Shown in pieces: positions 7,537-16,327 of a stretch of 37,559 nucleotides of DNA (the stretch's first letter is position 1; every line of letters starts with the position of its first letter). A program made the position numbers and the translations under genes. Source of the stretch: Chitinophagales bacterium (GTDB lineage Bacteria; Bacteroidota; Bacteroidia; Chitinophagales; JADIYW01); assembly GCA_017984135.1 (NCBI GenBank), contig JAGNZZ010000004.1, positions 1-37,559 on the forward strand, read 5' to 3'. The notes beneath the pieces are model-generated. The model was not told the DNA's origin and did not search any database. It was given only the letters and a program-made list of their open reading frames with translations.

Positions 7537-7544
7537 CAAATTTA
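7537..7544 (-). promoter_or_regulatory. -7 box of recA
   Basis: TAAATTTG on the minus strand matches TAnnTTTG exactly. TTTA at a suitable distance is a weak -33 element. The predicted leader is about 22 nt. Confidence 0.5.
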
Positions 7545-7712
7545 TACTATTAAGAGTCCTAAACGAAAGAATTCCATAAAAATTTGACAAAAAAATATGC
7601 ACATTTCCATTCTATTGTAAATTATCTAAAAAAAATCTAACCAGAAACTATCATTATAGAATTACTATATGAATCTATCTAATTTTTTAAAGAAAATATG
7701 AGAAATCTCTTG

Positions 7713-7720
7713 TATTTTTG
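7713..7720 (+). promoter_or_regulatory. -7 box upstream of the polysaccharide operon
   Basis: TATTTTTG fits TAnnTTTG exactly; the -33 position is only T-rich. If used, it gives an unusually long leader of about 200 nt. Confidence 0.45.
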
Positions 7721-7869
7721 TTTAAAGTCGAATCTTGTTTGATTAATATTTATTTTAAAAATGCTTCCCTACAATGCAACTATTGAAGCAAATTCAACTA
7801 CATATTAATTAAATAATGTATCTAAACTATTAACATCTGTGTTGTTTTTTATTTTAATAACGAAATACA

Positions 7870-7902
7870 CTTTAATAATTGCTCGCTCGTCAATTATTAA
7901 AG
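7870..7902 (+). other. 12-bp hairpin in the leader of the polysaccharide operon
   Basis: CTTTAATAATTG and CAATTATTAAAG form a perfect 12-bp stem around a 9-nt loop CTCGCTCGT, ending 21 bases before the ATG. No T-run follows, so it is not a typical terminator. It could affect translation or RNA stability, or be a protein-binding palindrome. Confidence 0.55.
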
Positions 7903-7923
7903 CTTGAAAAGGATATAAATAAA

Positions 7924-9339
7924 ATGAAAAAAAGAATTACCAATTTATATGTGCTGTTACATGCTTTAGGAGATATATTTATCCTAAATACAGCCTATAT
8001 ATTTGGTCATGTCATCAGTTGGAATTATACACATTTGTTTGAACCCAAATATTTACAACTTTGGATTTATCTCAACATTATTTACTTATTTGCAGCACAA
8101 CTTTCCGGTACTTTTGACATGTATAGAAACACGCGTTTCTTCACCTTGCTTTCTGCCTTATTGAGATTGTTCTTTTTGGAAATTGTACTCTCTTTTTCTT
8201 ATATCGTAATATTTAAAGATTTTAATCAAACGTTCAAATTATCTAGAGAGGTTTTGTTAATTACCTATTTAATTTCATTTCTTCTTACATTAATGTGGCG
8301 TTTTGGGTTTATCAAAATTGTACGTATTTATAGAGCACGTGGATTTAATAACCGTAAAGTTTTAATTGTTGGCGCTGGAGATTCTGCTCAAGAATTTAAA
8401 GAAATGTTAGACCATAAAATTGAATATGGATATCAATTTTTAGGTTTTTTTGATGATGACGCTAAAAAACACAATGCTGTTATTCAAAAACAAATTTTAG
8501 GCACAATAAATGAAGCCAAAAGCTATGCTTTAGAGCATCAAATAGATGAATTATTTTGTGCACTACCTTATCATGAAGAAGAACGCATCAAAGACTTAAT
8601 TCAATTTGGTGATGAAAATCTAATTCGGGTAAAAATTGTGCCTGATTTATCGCGCTTCTTAACGCATCATCTCAATAAAGTGGAAATTGATTATTATGGT
8701 CAAATTCCAGTTATGACGCTCCGAAGTGAACCTTTAGAGAACATCGTCAATCGTTTCATTAAACGCATTTTTGATATTGGTTTTTCCATATTGATATTCA
8801 TATTCGTTCTTTGGTGGTTTATTCCATTAATCGCACTAATTATAAAACTTACCTCAAAAGGTTCGGTGTTTTTTATTCAAGAACGTTCTGGAATTAAAAA
8901 TAAATCATTTGCAGTAATAAAATTTAGAACGATGTACATCAACAATAATGCACATGACCAACAAGCCACACGTAATGATGAACGCATTACGCCAATTGGA
9001 AAAATTCTTCGCAGAACCAACTTAGACGAGATGCCACAATTCATCAATGTATTACTTGGGCAAATGTCAGTAATTGGTCCGCGACCACACATGTTAAAGC
9101 ATACAGAAGAATATTCAAAAATTATTGATAAATTTATGGTCAGACATTTAGTAAAGCCCGGAATTACCGGCTGGGCTCAAGTAAATGGATATCGAGGTGA
9201 AACAAAAGATGTTACCGATATGGAAGGAAGAGTACGTGCCGATGTTTGGTACATCGAAAATTGGAGTTTTGGACTCGATGTCAAAATTATTATTATGACC
9301 ATTATCAACATGATCCGAGGTGAAGAAAATGCATTCTAA
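7924..9339 (+). CDS. Polyprenyl glycosylphosphotransferase (WcaJ/WbaP-like)
   Basis: 471 residues from the ATG at 7924 (MKKRITNLY); a longer frame to 7879 runs through the leader hairpin and is rejected. Four N-terminal membrane helices are followed by a CoA-binding/Rossmann-like domain (VLIVGAGDSAQEFKEML), a fifth helix, and the catalytic bacterial sugar transferase domain. Its motifs are FIKRIFDIGFS, IKFRTMYIN, RRTNLDEMPQFINVLLGQMS, GPRPHM and KPGITGWAQVNGYRG. It transfers a sugar-1-phosphate, probably glucose- or galactose-type, to undecaprenyl phosphate, the first step of capsule or exopolysaccharide synthesis. Overlaps the next gene by 11 bases. The exact sugar is not predictable. Confidence 0.93.
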   Translation: MKKRITNLYVLLHALGDIFILNTAYIFGHVISWNYTHLFEPKYLQLWIYLNIIYLFAAQLSGTFDMYRNTRFFTLLSALLRLFFLEIVLSFSYIVIFKDFNQTFKLSREVLLITYLISFLLTLMWRFGFIKIVRIYRARGFNNRKVLIVGAGDSAQEFKEMLDHKIEYGYQFLGFFDDDAKKHNAVIQKQILGTINEAKSYALEHQIDELFCALPYHEEERIKDLIQFGDENLIRVKIVPDLSRFLTHHLNKVEIDYYGQIPVMTLRSEPLENIVNRFIKRIFDIGFSILIFIFVLWWFIPLIALIIKLTSKGSVFFIQERSGIKNKSFAVIKFRTMYINNNAHDQQATRNDERITPIGKILRRTNLDEMPQFINVLLGQMSVIGPRPHMLKHTEEYSKIIDKFMVRHLVKPGITGWAQVNGYRGETKDVTDMEGRVRADVWYIENWSFGLDVKIIIMTIINMIRGEENAF

Positions 9340-11029
9340 AAAATATCTACTACTGCCATTTCTGTTTTTTGCTACTGTTTTTACATTTGCACAACAAGAA
9401 AACCTGCCACTTAACAGAAACATGATACTCAATTATGAGAAATCATTAAATGCGTTTGACAAACCTGTTTTTCACACTGCAGTAAAACCTTATCAAGCAG
9501 CTCAAGTGTATGAATTTGTTTATCCGGATACTGTTCAACATTTTGAACGCATACCGCATACCAATTGGTTCAGTAAATTTGTAAACGTATTTGGATATGA
9601 AAATCTAATTGAGTTTGACGACAAAGGTTATGTTAAGCACTATGGTAAAATATTAGCAAAAGATTCTGTATTTTATGATGACAATATTTACGACAAAGGC
9701 TATAAAAAACGCAAAGCTTATGTGGCTATTAATCCCATTTTAAACATCGGATTTGGGTATGACGTGTCTGCCAAAAAATTCCTAACCTTCAATCAAAAAG
9801 GATTAGAAATCAGAGCCGATTTCAGCAACAAAGTCAGTATCTATACTTCCTTTATAAATACAGTAGGTAAATTCCCTTCTTATATCAATATTTACAATGC
9901 ACAAACTGGCATTGTACCAGGCGAAGGAAATATCAGAAATAGAGGTAAAGGTGGCTTAGACTTTTCCAGCATCAATGCATATATTTCCTATTCACCAGTA
10001 AAGCAATTTAATATACAAGTAGGAAATGGCAAGCATTTTATTGGTGATGGTTATCGATCGTTATTTTTGTCTGACAATGCCTATACCTATCCGTATGTGC
10101 AATTAACTACCACCGTTTGGCGCATTAAATACATGAACATTTATGCCGAACTAATTGACAATCTTAGAAATTTCAACGACTTTGGACAAGGCTTCCCTCG
10201 AAAATTAGCCAACTTTAATTACTTCAGTATCGATGCTGCTAAGTTTTTACAATTGGGTGTTTTTGAAGGCATCACTTGGCGAAGAACCACCGATAAAGGC
10301 AATACTTTTTTCGATTATAACTTCTTAAATCCACTCATTGGAGCTCGTGCCTTCCAAAAGAAATTAAATGCCAACACAACAAAAGTATATGGCGCAAACA
10401 TTAAAGTTACCTTGCCCAAATATATTGTACTTTATGGACAATACATGTTTAATAAATATGGCAAAAAAGGTACTTCAGACCGCAGAATGGGATGGCAAGC
10501 AGGTATAAAATATTTTGATGTAGGTGGTGTGAAAAATTTAAACTTCCAAGCTGAATACAATAGCGTTCGTCCATATAGTTATCAAGGACAAGATAGTGCC
10601 ATTGGATATTATCACTACAATCAATCCTTAGGACATCCAATGGGTGCAAACTTTAACGAATTTTTGGTGATGTTGAATTACCAATATAAACGTGTGTATG
10701 CATCTTATAAAATGTCATATATCCAAACAGCTGCCGATTCATCCATCTATCAAAATTTTGGAAACAACATTACTGACATCGGCTCGCAAGCAACGACATC
10801 GACCAATGTGAAAATTCAAAATGGATTTGCCTATAATGTAATGGATCACGATATCCGAGTAGGTTTTATCTTAAATCCAAAAATAAATATGGTGGTGGAA
10901 GGCAAACTCCAATTTAGAAAATATACTTCAAAATCATTGGGCACACAAGGATTAAAAAGTAACTCATTTATGGTTTCTTTTGCAACCAATATTTTCAACA
11001 GATATTATGATGTACCCATTTTATTTTAA
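9329..11029 (+). CDS. Wzi/RemB-like outer-membrane beta-barrel protein
   Basis: 566 residues from the ATG at 9329, which overlaps the end of the upstream gene (ATGCATTCTAA); a GTG three codons earlier is possible. It begins with a signal peptide (MHSKKYLLLPFLFFATVFTFAQ). The body is rich in alternating aromatic/polar strands typical of a beta-barrel, with NGKHFIGDGYRSLFLSDNA and a C-terminal strand ending YYDVPILF. This fits the Capsule_assembly_Wzi family. In gliding Bacteroidota, similar proteins are annotated RemB, so anchoring surface polysaccharide is the likely role. Coupling to the glycosylphosphotransferase supports that. The exact subfamily is uncertain. Confidence 0.8.
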   Translation: MHSKKYLLLPFLFFATVFTFAQQENLPLNRNMILNYEKSLNAFDKPVFHTAVKPYQAAQVYEFVYPDTVQHFERIPHTNWFSKFVNVFGYENLIEFDDKGYVKHYGKILAKDSVFYDDNIYDKGYKKRKAYVAINPILNIGFGYDVSAKKFLTFNQKGLEIRADFSNKVSIYTSFINTVGKFPSYINIYNAQTGIVPGEGNIRNRGKGGLDFSSINAYISYSPVKQFNIQVGNGKHFIGDGYRSLFLSDNAYTYPYVQLTTTVWRIKYMNIYAELIDNLRNFNDFGQGFPRKLANFNYFSIDAAKFLQLGVFEGITWRRTTDKGNTFFDYNFLNPLIGARAFQKKLNANTTKVYGANIKVTLPKYIVLYGQYMFNKYGKKGTSDRRMGWQAGIKYFDVGGVKNLNFQAEYNSVRPYSYQGQDSAIGYYHYNQSLGHPMGANFNEFLVMLNYQYKRVYASYKMSYIQTAADSSIYQNFGNNITDIGSQATTSTNVKIQNGFAYNVMDHDIRVGFILNPKINMVVEGKLQFRKYTSKSLGTQGLKSNSFMVSFATNIFNRYYDVPILF

Positions 11030-11129
11030 TCTTGTTTTCAGCAGCTAATCTGAATTAAAAATTCTTTAATAAATACGTAAAAAAAAGAGATTAAATCCAT
11101 TATAATCAGCTTATTTAGATAGCTTTTCG

Positions 11130-11137
11130 TATCTTAG
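11130..11137 (+). promoter_or_regulatory. Near-consensus -7 box of ileS
   Basis: TATCTTAG differs from TAnnTTTG at one position. It lies 26 bases before the ileS ATG. A weak purine stretch GAAGGA also lies close to the start. Confidence 0.4.
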
Positions 11138-11163
11138 CCAAAATTTTTTTTGAAGGAAAAGAT

Positions 11164-14100
11164 ATGTCGAAATTAAAGCAATACCGAGAGGTTAAAAACT
11201 TATCACAAGCACAAATAGAACAAGAAATTGCCACTCTATGGCAAACCAATCATGTATTTGAAAAAAGTATTTCTACTCGAGATGGGAAAACACCTTTTGT
11301 ATTTTACGAAGGGCCACCTAGTGCCAACGGCCTGCCTGGCATTCATCATGTATTAGCACGTACTATTAAAGATATTTTTTGCCGATTTAAAACCATTCAA
11401 GGCTACCAAGTGAAACGAAAAGGTGGTTGGGATACACATGGCTTACCAGTAGAGATCCAGGTAGAAAAACTATTAGGTATCACCAAAAAAGATATTGGTA
11501 CGAAAATTAGCGTATCCGAATACAACCAAAAATGTCGCGAAGAGGTCATGAAATTCAAAGATGTGTGGGACGACATTACACAAAAAATGGGCTATTGGTT
11601 AGATTTGGAACATCCGTATATTACTTTCGACAATAACTATATTGAAAGTGTTTGGTGGATATTAAAAGAATTTTATAAAAAAAATTTATTATACAAAGGT
11701 TACAAAATTCAACCTTATTCACCGGCAGCAGGAACAGGCTTGAGCTCCGCAGAATTAAACTTACCAGGTTGCTATAAAGATGTAAAAGATACCAGTGCAG
11801 TTGCTCAATTTAAATTAGAAATAGCATCGGTAGAAAATTGTAATTTATTTTTGAATAAAAATGAAGATTATTACTGCATAGCCTGGACAACCACTCCTTG
11901 GACATTGCCATCAAATACGGCCTTAGCTGTGGGTGCAAGTATAGACTATGTTTTAATAAAAACATTTAACCCATATACACATGCTATTGTACACTTAATT
12001 TTAGCAAAAGATTTATTACATAAATACGTACAAGCTGAAAATGAAAATAAGGATTTTTCCAATTATCAAAATGATGGTAAAAATTTGCCATATATCATCC
12101 TTTCTACATTTAAAGGAAAAGAGCTAGCTGGATTAAAGTATGAACAATTATTACCTTTCGATGCCAATACTAAAGAAAATATCAAAGGAGATGCATTTCG
12201 AATTATTACAGGAGATTTTGTTACCACGTCCGATGGAACAGGCATTGTACACATAGCACCAAGTTTTGGCGCAGATGATATGAAAGTAGCAGCCGAAAAT
12301 GGCATTGGCTCATTGACCTTAGTGGACTTAGAAGGTAAATTTATCGATGGCGTTGGTGCATTTTCCGGCAGATATGTCAAAGATTATAAAAATGAATCAA
12401 ACTATGTATCGGTAGATGTGGATATATCTATCAAATTAAAAAAAGAAAATAAAGCGTTTAAAGTAGAAAAATACGAACACTCATATCCGCATTGCTGGCG
12501 AACCGATAAACCAATTATTTATTATCCTTTAGATTCTTGGTTTGTGCGCGTAACTTCCATAAAAGAACGCATGGTGGAATTGAATAAAACCATCAATTGG
12601 AAACCGGAAAGCACAGGAACCGGTCGTTTTGGACAATGGTTAGAAAATTTAATCGACTGGAATTTATCAAGAAGTAGATACTGGGGAACACCTTTGCCCA
12701 TTTGGAGAACGGAAGATAAAACAGAAGAAATTTGCATTGGCTCAATGGATGAATTAAAACTAGAAATGCAAAAAAGTATAGATGCATCCATCATGCCTGC
12801 ATCTATTTTACAAGTAGTATTTGATTTACATAAACCTTTTGTAGATGATGTAATTCTAGTTTCTACGAATGGAAAACCAATGTATCGTGAAAGTGATTTA
12901 ATCGATGTATGGTTTGATAGTGGTGCAATGCCTTATGCACAATGGCATTTTCCATTTGAAAATAAAGAAACGTTTGAGCAATCATTTCCGGCAGATTTTA
13001 TTGCCGAAGGTGTGGATCAAACTCGAGGTTGGTTTTATACATTACATGCCATTGCGACCATGTTATTCGACTCAGTAGCTTATAAAAACGTCGTATCAAA
13101 TGGATTAGTATTGGATAAAAATGGGAATAAAATGTCGAAGTCGAAAGGCAACACAATTGACCCATTTAAAACCATTGAAAAATATGGTGCCGATATAACA
13201 CGTTGGTATATGATTTCCAATTCTCAGCCTTGGGATAATTTAAAATTCGACGAAGAAGGCTTAGCAGAATCCGGCCGAAAACTATTCGGCACTTTATACA
13301 ATACATATAACTTCTTTGCTATTTATGCCAACATAGATGGATTTACAATTGACAAAAACAATACGACTCCTTTATCAGAACGTGCTGAAATTGACCGTTG
13401 GATTATTTCAAAATTAAATACATTAACGGACGAAGTTGCTACTGCATTTAATGAATATGAGCCTACCAGAGCGGCTCGATTAATGGAAGACTATGTTATT
13501 GAACATTTATCTAATTGGTACGTTCGGCTGTGCAGAAGAAGATTTTGGGGCAATGAACTTTCTAAAGATAAACGTGCCGCATTTGAAACACTATTTGAAT
13601 GCTTACAATCTGTAGCACAACTAATGAGCCCAATTGCACCATTCTTTAGCGATTGGTTGTGGCAAAATTTATTAGCTACATCAGAATCAGTACATCTTTC
13701 TTATTTAAAAGATGTCAATAAAAATGAGATAGATGCCACGTTAGAACAACGTATGGAATGGGCACAAGAAATATCTTCATTAGTTTTATCGCTTCGTAAA
13801 AAAACAAAAATAAAAGTACGCCAACCTTTGCAAAAAATTTTGATTCCAGCAATTGATAAGCATTTCATAGAGCAAGTGGACAAAGTAAAAGCATTGATTT
13901 TATCGGAGGTGAATGTAAAAGAAATTGAATACATCAGTGATACATCTGGAATTATTTCTAAAAAAGTAAAACCAAATTTTAAATTATTAGGGAAAAAATT
14001 AGGTGGTAAAATGAAAGCCGCTTCTGAAATTATCCAAAATTGGAACAACGATACTATTTTACTATTAGAAAAAAATGGTGCATTTGAGATTGAAATAGAA

Positions 14101-14478
14101 CAAGAAAAATTTTCAATATTATTGGATGAGGTAGAAATTCTTTCAGACGATATTCAAGGTTGGCTAGTGGCAAGCAATGCTGGCATAACAGTTGCATTAG
14201 ATATTCATATATCAGATGAATTGAAAAACGAAGGATTTGCCAGAGAAATTGTCAATAGAATTCAAACAGAAAGAAAAGAATCCAATTTTGAAGTTACTGA
14301 CAAAATCAACATACATGTGCAAAATCAATTGGTTCTCAATGGTGTTTTGGATAGGTATAAAGAATATATTTGTAATGAAACCTTAGCAATTGATATTATT
14401 TTTAATAACGAGCTTTCAGATGCTAAGGAATTTGACATTAATGGTGAACAAATAAATATTTTAATTCAAAAAGCATAA
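11164..14478 (+). CDS. ileS: Isoleucyl-tRNA synthetase
   Basis: 1104 residues. The class I signature is PPSANGLPGIHH at 51-62 (HIGH region) and KMSKS at 656-660. The CP1 editing domain includes AWTTTPWTLPSNTALAVG and GTGIVHIAPSFGADD. The anticodon-binding region follows KMSKS and carries WYVRLCRRRFW. It charges tRNA-Ile with isoleucine and edits valine. Length and sequence style (FYEGPPSANG, GGWDTHGLPVEIQVEK) are those of the eukaryote-like type 2 enzymes, a class often less sensitive to mupirocin; sensitivity here is untested. First gene of an apparent operon: the next ATG is 3 bases past the stop. Confidence 0.98.
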   Translation: MSKLKQYREVKNLSQAQIEQEIATLWQTNHVFEKSISTRDGKTPFVFYEGPPSANGLPGIHHVLARTIKDIFCRFKTIQGYQVKRKGGWDTHGLPVEIQVEKLLGITKKDIGTKISVSEYNQKCREEVMKFKDVWDDITQKMGYWLDLEHPYITFDNNYIESVWWILKEFYKKNLLYKGYKIQPYSPAAGTGLSSAELNLPGCYKDVKDTSAVAQFKLEIASVENCNLFLNKNEDYYCIAWTTTPWTLPSNTALAVGASIDYVLIKTFNPYTHAIVHLILAKDLLHKYVQAENENKDFSNYQNDGKNLPYIILSTFKGKELAGLKYEQLLPFDANTKENIKGDAFRIITGDFVTTSDGTGIVHIAPSFGADDMKVAAENGIGSLTLVDLEGKFIDGVGAFSGRYVKDYKNESNYVSVDVDISIKLKKENKAFKVEKYEHSYPHCWRTDKPIIYYPLDSWFVRVTSIKERMVELNKTINWKPESTGTGRFGQWLENLIDWNLSRSRYWGTPLPIWRTEDKTEEICIGSMDELKLEMQKSIDASIMPASILQVVFDLHKPFVDDVILVSTNGKPMYRESDLIDVWFDSGAMPYAQWHFPFENKETFEQSFPADFIAEGVDQTRGWFYTLHAIATMLFDSVAYKNVVSNGLVLDKNGNKMSKSKGNTIDPFKTIEKYGADITRWYMISNSQPWDNLKFDEEGLAESGRKLFGTLYNTYNFFAIYANIDGFTIDKNNTTPLSERAEIDRWIISKLNTLTDEVATAFNEYEPTRAARLMEDYVIEHLSNWYVRLCRRRFWGNELSKDKRAAFETLFECLQSVAQLMSPIAPFFSDWLWQNLLATSESVHLSYLKDVNKNEIDATLEQRMEWAQEISSLVLSLRKKTKIKVRQPLQKILIPAIDKHFIEQVDKVKALILSEVNVKEIEYISDTSGIISKKVKPNFKLLGKKLGGKMKAASEIIQNWNNDTILLLEKNGAFEIEIEQEKFSILLDEVEILSDDIQGWLVASNAGITVALDIHISDELKNEGFAREIVNRIQTERKESNFEVTDKINIHVQNQLVLNGVLDRYKEYICNETLAIDIIFNNELSDAKEFDINGEQINILIQKA

Positions 14479-14481
14479 AGT

Positions 14482-15528
14482 ATGGCAAAAGTGATTAAGA
14501 AAGTAAAACCAGTTGCTAAAAAAGCTCCTGCTAAAAAAAATGCAACCAAACCAGTGGTGAAAAAAGTTGCAAAACCTGCTAAAAAAGTTGCCGCAAAAAG
14601 CAAACCAACTGCAAAAGCGCCTTTAAAGAAAGTAGCAGCAAAAGCTGCTCCGAAAAAAGTAGCTATAAAACCAACAGCAAAAGCGGTAACTAAACCTGCT
14701 AAAAAAACAGTTGCTAAAGCATCCGTTAAAATAGCAACTAAACCTATTAAAAAAACAGCCGCAAAGCCAACAAAAAAAGCACCCATAAAAGTTGCTAAAA
14801 AAGTTGCAACGAAACCTGCAATCAAAACGAAGGCAACATCAAAACCTACTACTAAAGCAAAAGTAGCGACAAAACCGATTGCAAAAAAAGTAGCAAAGCC
14901 TATTGCTAAACCAGCAATTAAAAAAGCGAACACAAACCCAAAAGCAACACCGAAAGTAGCACCGAAAGTAGCACCGAAAGTAATAGCTAAAACAAAAACA
15001 TCTTCTGTAAAAAAAATAGTAGCAAAAAAACCACTACCGCCAGTGAATCCAATTGCTAAAAAAGTTGAAAATAAACCAATTAAAAAAGCAATTAATCTTA
15101 AAAAAATTGAAAGCACACCTGTATTAACTTCTCAAAAACCAAAAATAGAAATTCTACCGGCAGAAACAAGAATAGTTCGATACAGCGATGCAGATTTAGT
15201 TCAATTCAAAGAAGTCATTCTTAAAAAAATCGCTAAAGCTAAAGATGAAGTTGACTTCTATACTGAACAAATTAAAAATGCTTCTGAATCACAAACTGAG
15301 TTTGCCAGTATTGATGATGGTTCTTCTACTTCGGAACGCGAAAATATGAATCAAATTGTGGTACGCATGCTCAAATTAATTTCTCATTTAGAAAGTGCCT
15401 TAGTACGCATTGAAAATAAATCCTACGGAATTTGTAGAGAAACTGGAAGATTAATTCCCAAAGAACGCCTTTTAGTGGTGCCACATGCTACTCTAAGTGT
15501 AGAAGGGAAAAAAATGGAAAAAAAATAA
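14482..15528 (+). CDS. DksA/TraR-like protein with long Lys/Ala/Pro N-terminal extension
   Basis: 348 residues in two parts. Residues 1 to about 210 are low complexity, almost only Lys, Ala, Pro, Val and Thr in units like KPAKKVAAK, resembling histone H1 tails. From about 233 (YSDADLVQFK) to the end is a DksA/TraR-like domain with a helical hairpin (VILKKIAKAKDEVDFYTEQ) and ESALVRIENKSYGICRETGR. The zinc-knuckle region retains only Cys318; the other ligand positions are Thr, Ser and Gly (CRETG, TLSVEGK). DksA-family proteins bind the RNA polymerase secondary channel. The basic tail suggests added nucleic-acid binding (inference). Three bases after ileS and followed by a terminator before lspA. 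Confidence 0.88.
   Translation: MAKVIKKVKPVAKKAPAKKNATKPVVKKVAKPAKKVAAKSKPTAKAPLKKVAAKAAPKKVAIKPTAKAVTKPAKKTVAKASVKIATKPIKKTAAKPTKKAPIKVAKKVATKPAIKTKATSKPTTKAKVATKPIAKKVAKPIAKPAIKKANTNPKATPKVAPKVAPKVIAKTKTSSVKKIVAKKPLPPVNPIAKKVENKPIKKAINLKKIESTPVLTSQKPKIEILPAETRIVRYSDADLVQFKEVILKKIAKAKDEVDFYTEQIKNASESQTEFASIDDGSSTSERENMNQIVVRMLKLISHLESALVRIENKSYGICRETGRLIPKERLLVVPHATLSVEGKKMEKK
14949..14984 (+). repeat. Three tandem 12-bp units in the Lys-rich region
   Basis: ACCGAAAGTAGC occurs twice in tandem and is followed by a third copy changed in its last two bases (ACCGAAAGTAAT). The units encode PKVA repeats in frame, so copy-number change would alter protein length without a frameshift. Confidence 0.85.
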
Positions 15529-15538
15529 AAGTAAATAT

Positions 15539-15563
15539 TCCCACATTAGTGGGATATTTTTTT
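15539..15563 (+). terminator. Terminator after the DksA-like gene
   Basis: A 6-bp stem TCCCAC/GTGGGA with loop ATTA, followed by ATA and seven T. It lies only 29 bases before lspA, so it either separates lspA from the operon or acts as an attenuator. Confidence 0.75.
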
Positions 15564-15591
15564 AAAAAATAGCTTTATCGTTTATTGAATC

Positions 15592-16257
15592 ATGAGCAAA
15601 AAATACATTGCAATTCTTACTGTCTTTATATCGTTAATCATAGATCAAGTTTCTAAAATTTATGTAAAATTAAACATGAAAATTGGTGACGATATTCCTT
15701 ATATTGGGAATTGGGCACGTATCCATTTTGTTGAAAATGAAGGCATGGCATTTGGCATGAGCTTTGGCGAAGGAATGGGCAAATTTTTGCTCACCATTTT
15801 TCGAATTATTGCTGTCGGCTTTATTTCTTACTACTTAGTACAACAAGTAAAGAATAAAAAAGCATCCAAAGGTTTTATATTTGCACTCTCGTTAATTTTA
15901 ACTGGCGCAGTAGGAAATATTATTGATAGTATTTTTTATGGTCAATTATTTTCTGAAAGTACTCCTACTCAATTAGCCACTTTTTTACCTGAACAAGGTT
16001 ATGCCAACTTCTTTCATGGCAAAGTAGTAGATATGTTTTATTTTCCTATGTATGGTAGCATTTTACCCAAATGGATTCCATTTATAGGTGGCAAATACTA
16101 CGAATTTTTCCAATATATTTTTAATATTGCCGATGCTTGCATTACGGTTGGTGTTTCTATTCTACTCGTATTTCAAAAACAATTTTTTAAAGAAGATGCA
16201 CATATTGAAACCATTCAAACATCCACTTCAGAATCATCTTCTACATCATCTAATTAA
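15592..16257 (+). CDS. lspA: Lipoprotein signal peptidase (signal peptidase II)
   Basis: 221 residues, longer than the ~165 of E. coli LspA. Four membrane helices. Motifs are IIDQVSKIYV, FVENEGMAFGM, TGAVGNIIDSI, then the two catalytic-aspartate blocks GKVVDMFYF (Asp147) and FNIADACITVG (Asp181). Extra length comes from about 25 residues between the GNIID and VVD blocks, another insert before FNIAD, and a Ser/Thr-rich tail. It cleaves diacylglyceryl-modified prolipoproteins in the inner membrane. Likely substrates in this window include GldB and the FKBP lipoprotein. Placed after ileS and the DksA-like gene, an order often seen in Bacteroidota. Confidence 0.96.
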   Translation: MSKKYIAILTVFISLIIDQVSKIYVKLNMKIGDDIPYIGNWARIHFVENEGMAFGMSFGEGMGKFLLTIFRIIAVGFISYYLVQQVKNKKASKGFIFALSLILTGAVGNIIDSIFYGQLFSESTPTQLATFLPEQGYANFFHGKVVDMFYFPMYGSILPKWIPFIGGKYYEFFQYIFNIADACITVGVSILLVFQKQFFKEDAHIETIQTSTSESSSTSSN

Positions 16258-16266
16258 AAAAAAGTT

Positions 16267-16300
16267 GACCTTATTCCGCGCATGCGCTTAGAATAAGGTC
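16267..16300. terminator. Bidirectional terminator between lspA and the secreted protein
   Basis: A 10-bp stem GACCTTATTC/GAATAAGGTC encloses a GC-rich inner palindrome GCGCATGCGC. On the minus strand it is followed by AAC and eight T; on the plus strand by TTTGT. Confidence 0.8.
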
Positions 16301-16327
16301 TTTGTCCCCCAACTGGACTACTTTATC

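Larger units (their letters stand above)
7511..7923. other. 413-base divergent intergenic region recA / polysaccharide gene
   Basis: Contains the recA promoter at its left end, an exact -7 box for the rightward transcript at 7713-7720, about 200 bases of A/T-rich leader, and a 12-bp hairpin just before the polysaccharide gene. I see no protein-coding sequence beyond very short frames and no recognisable riboswitch. Confidence 0.6.

Noticed and set aside
14466..15116. 216-codon hydrophobic frame on the minus strand
   Set aside because: It is the antisense of the Lys/Ala-rich repeat region (Lys codons read as Phe/Leu), a composition artefact.
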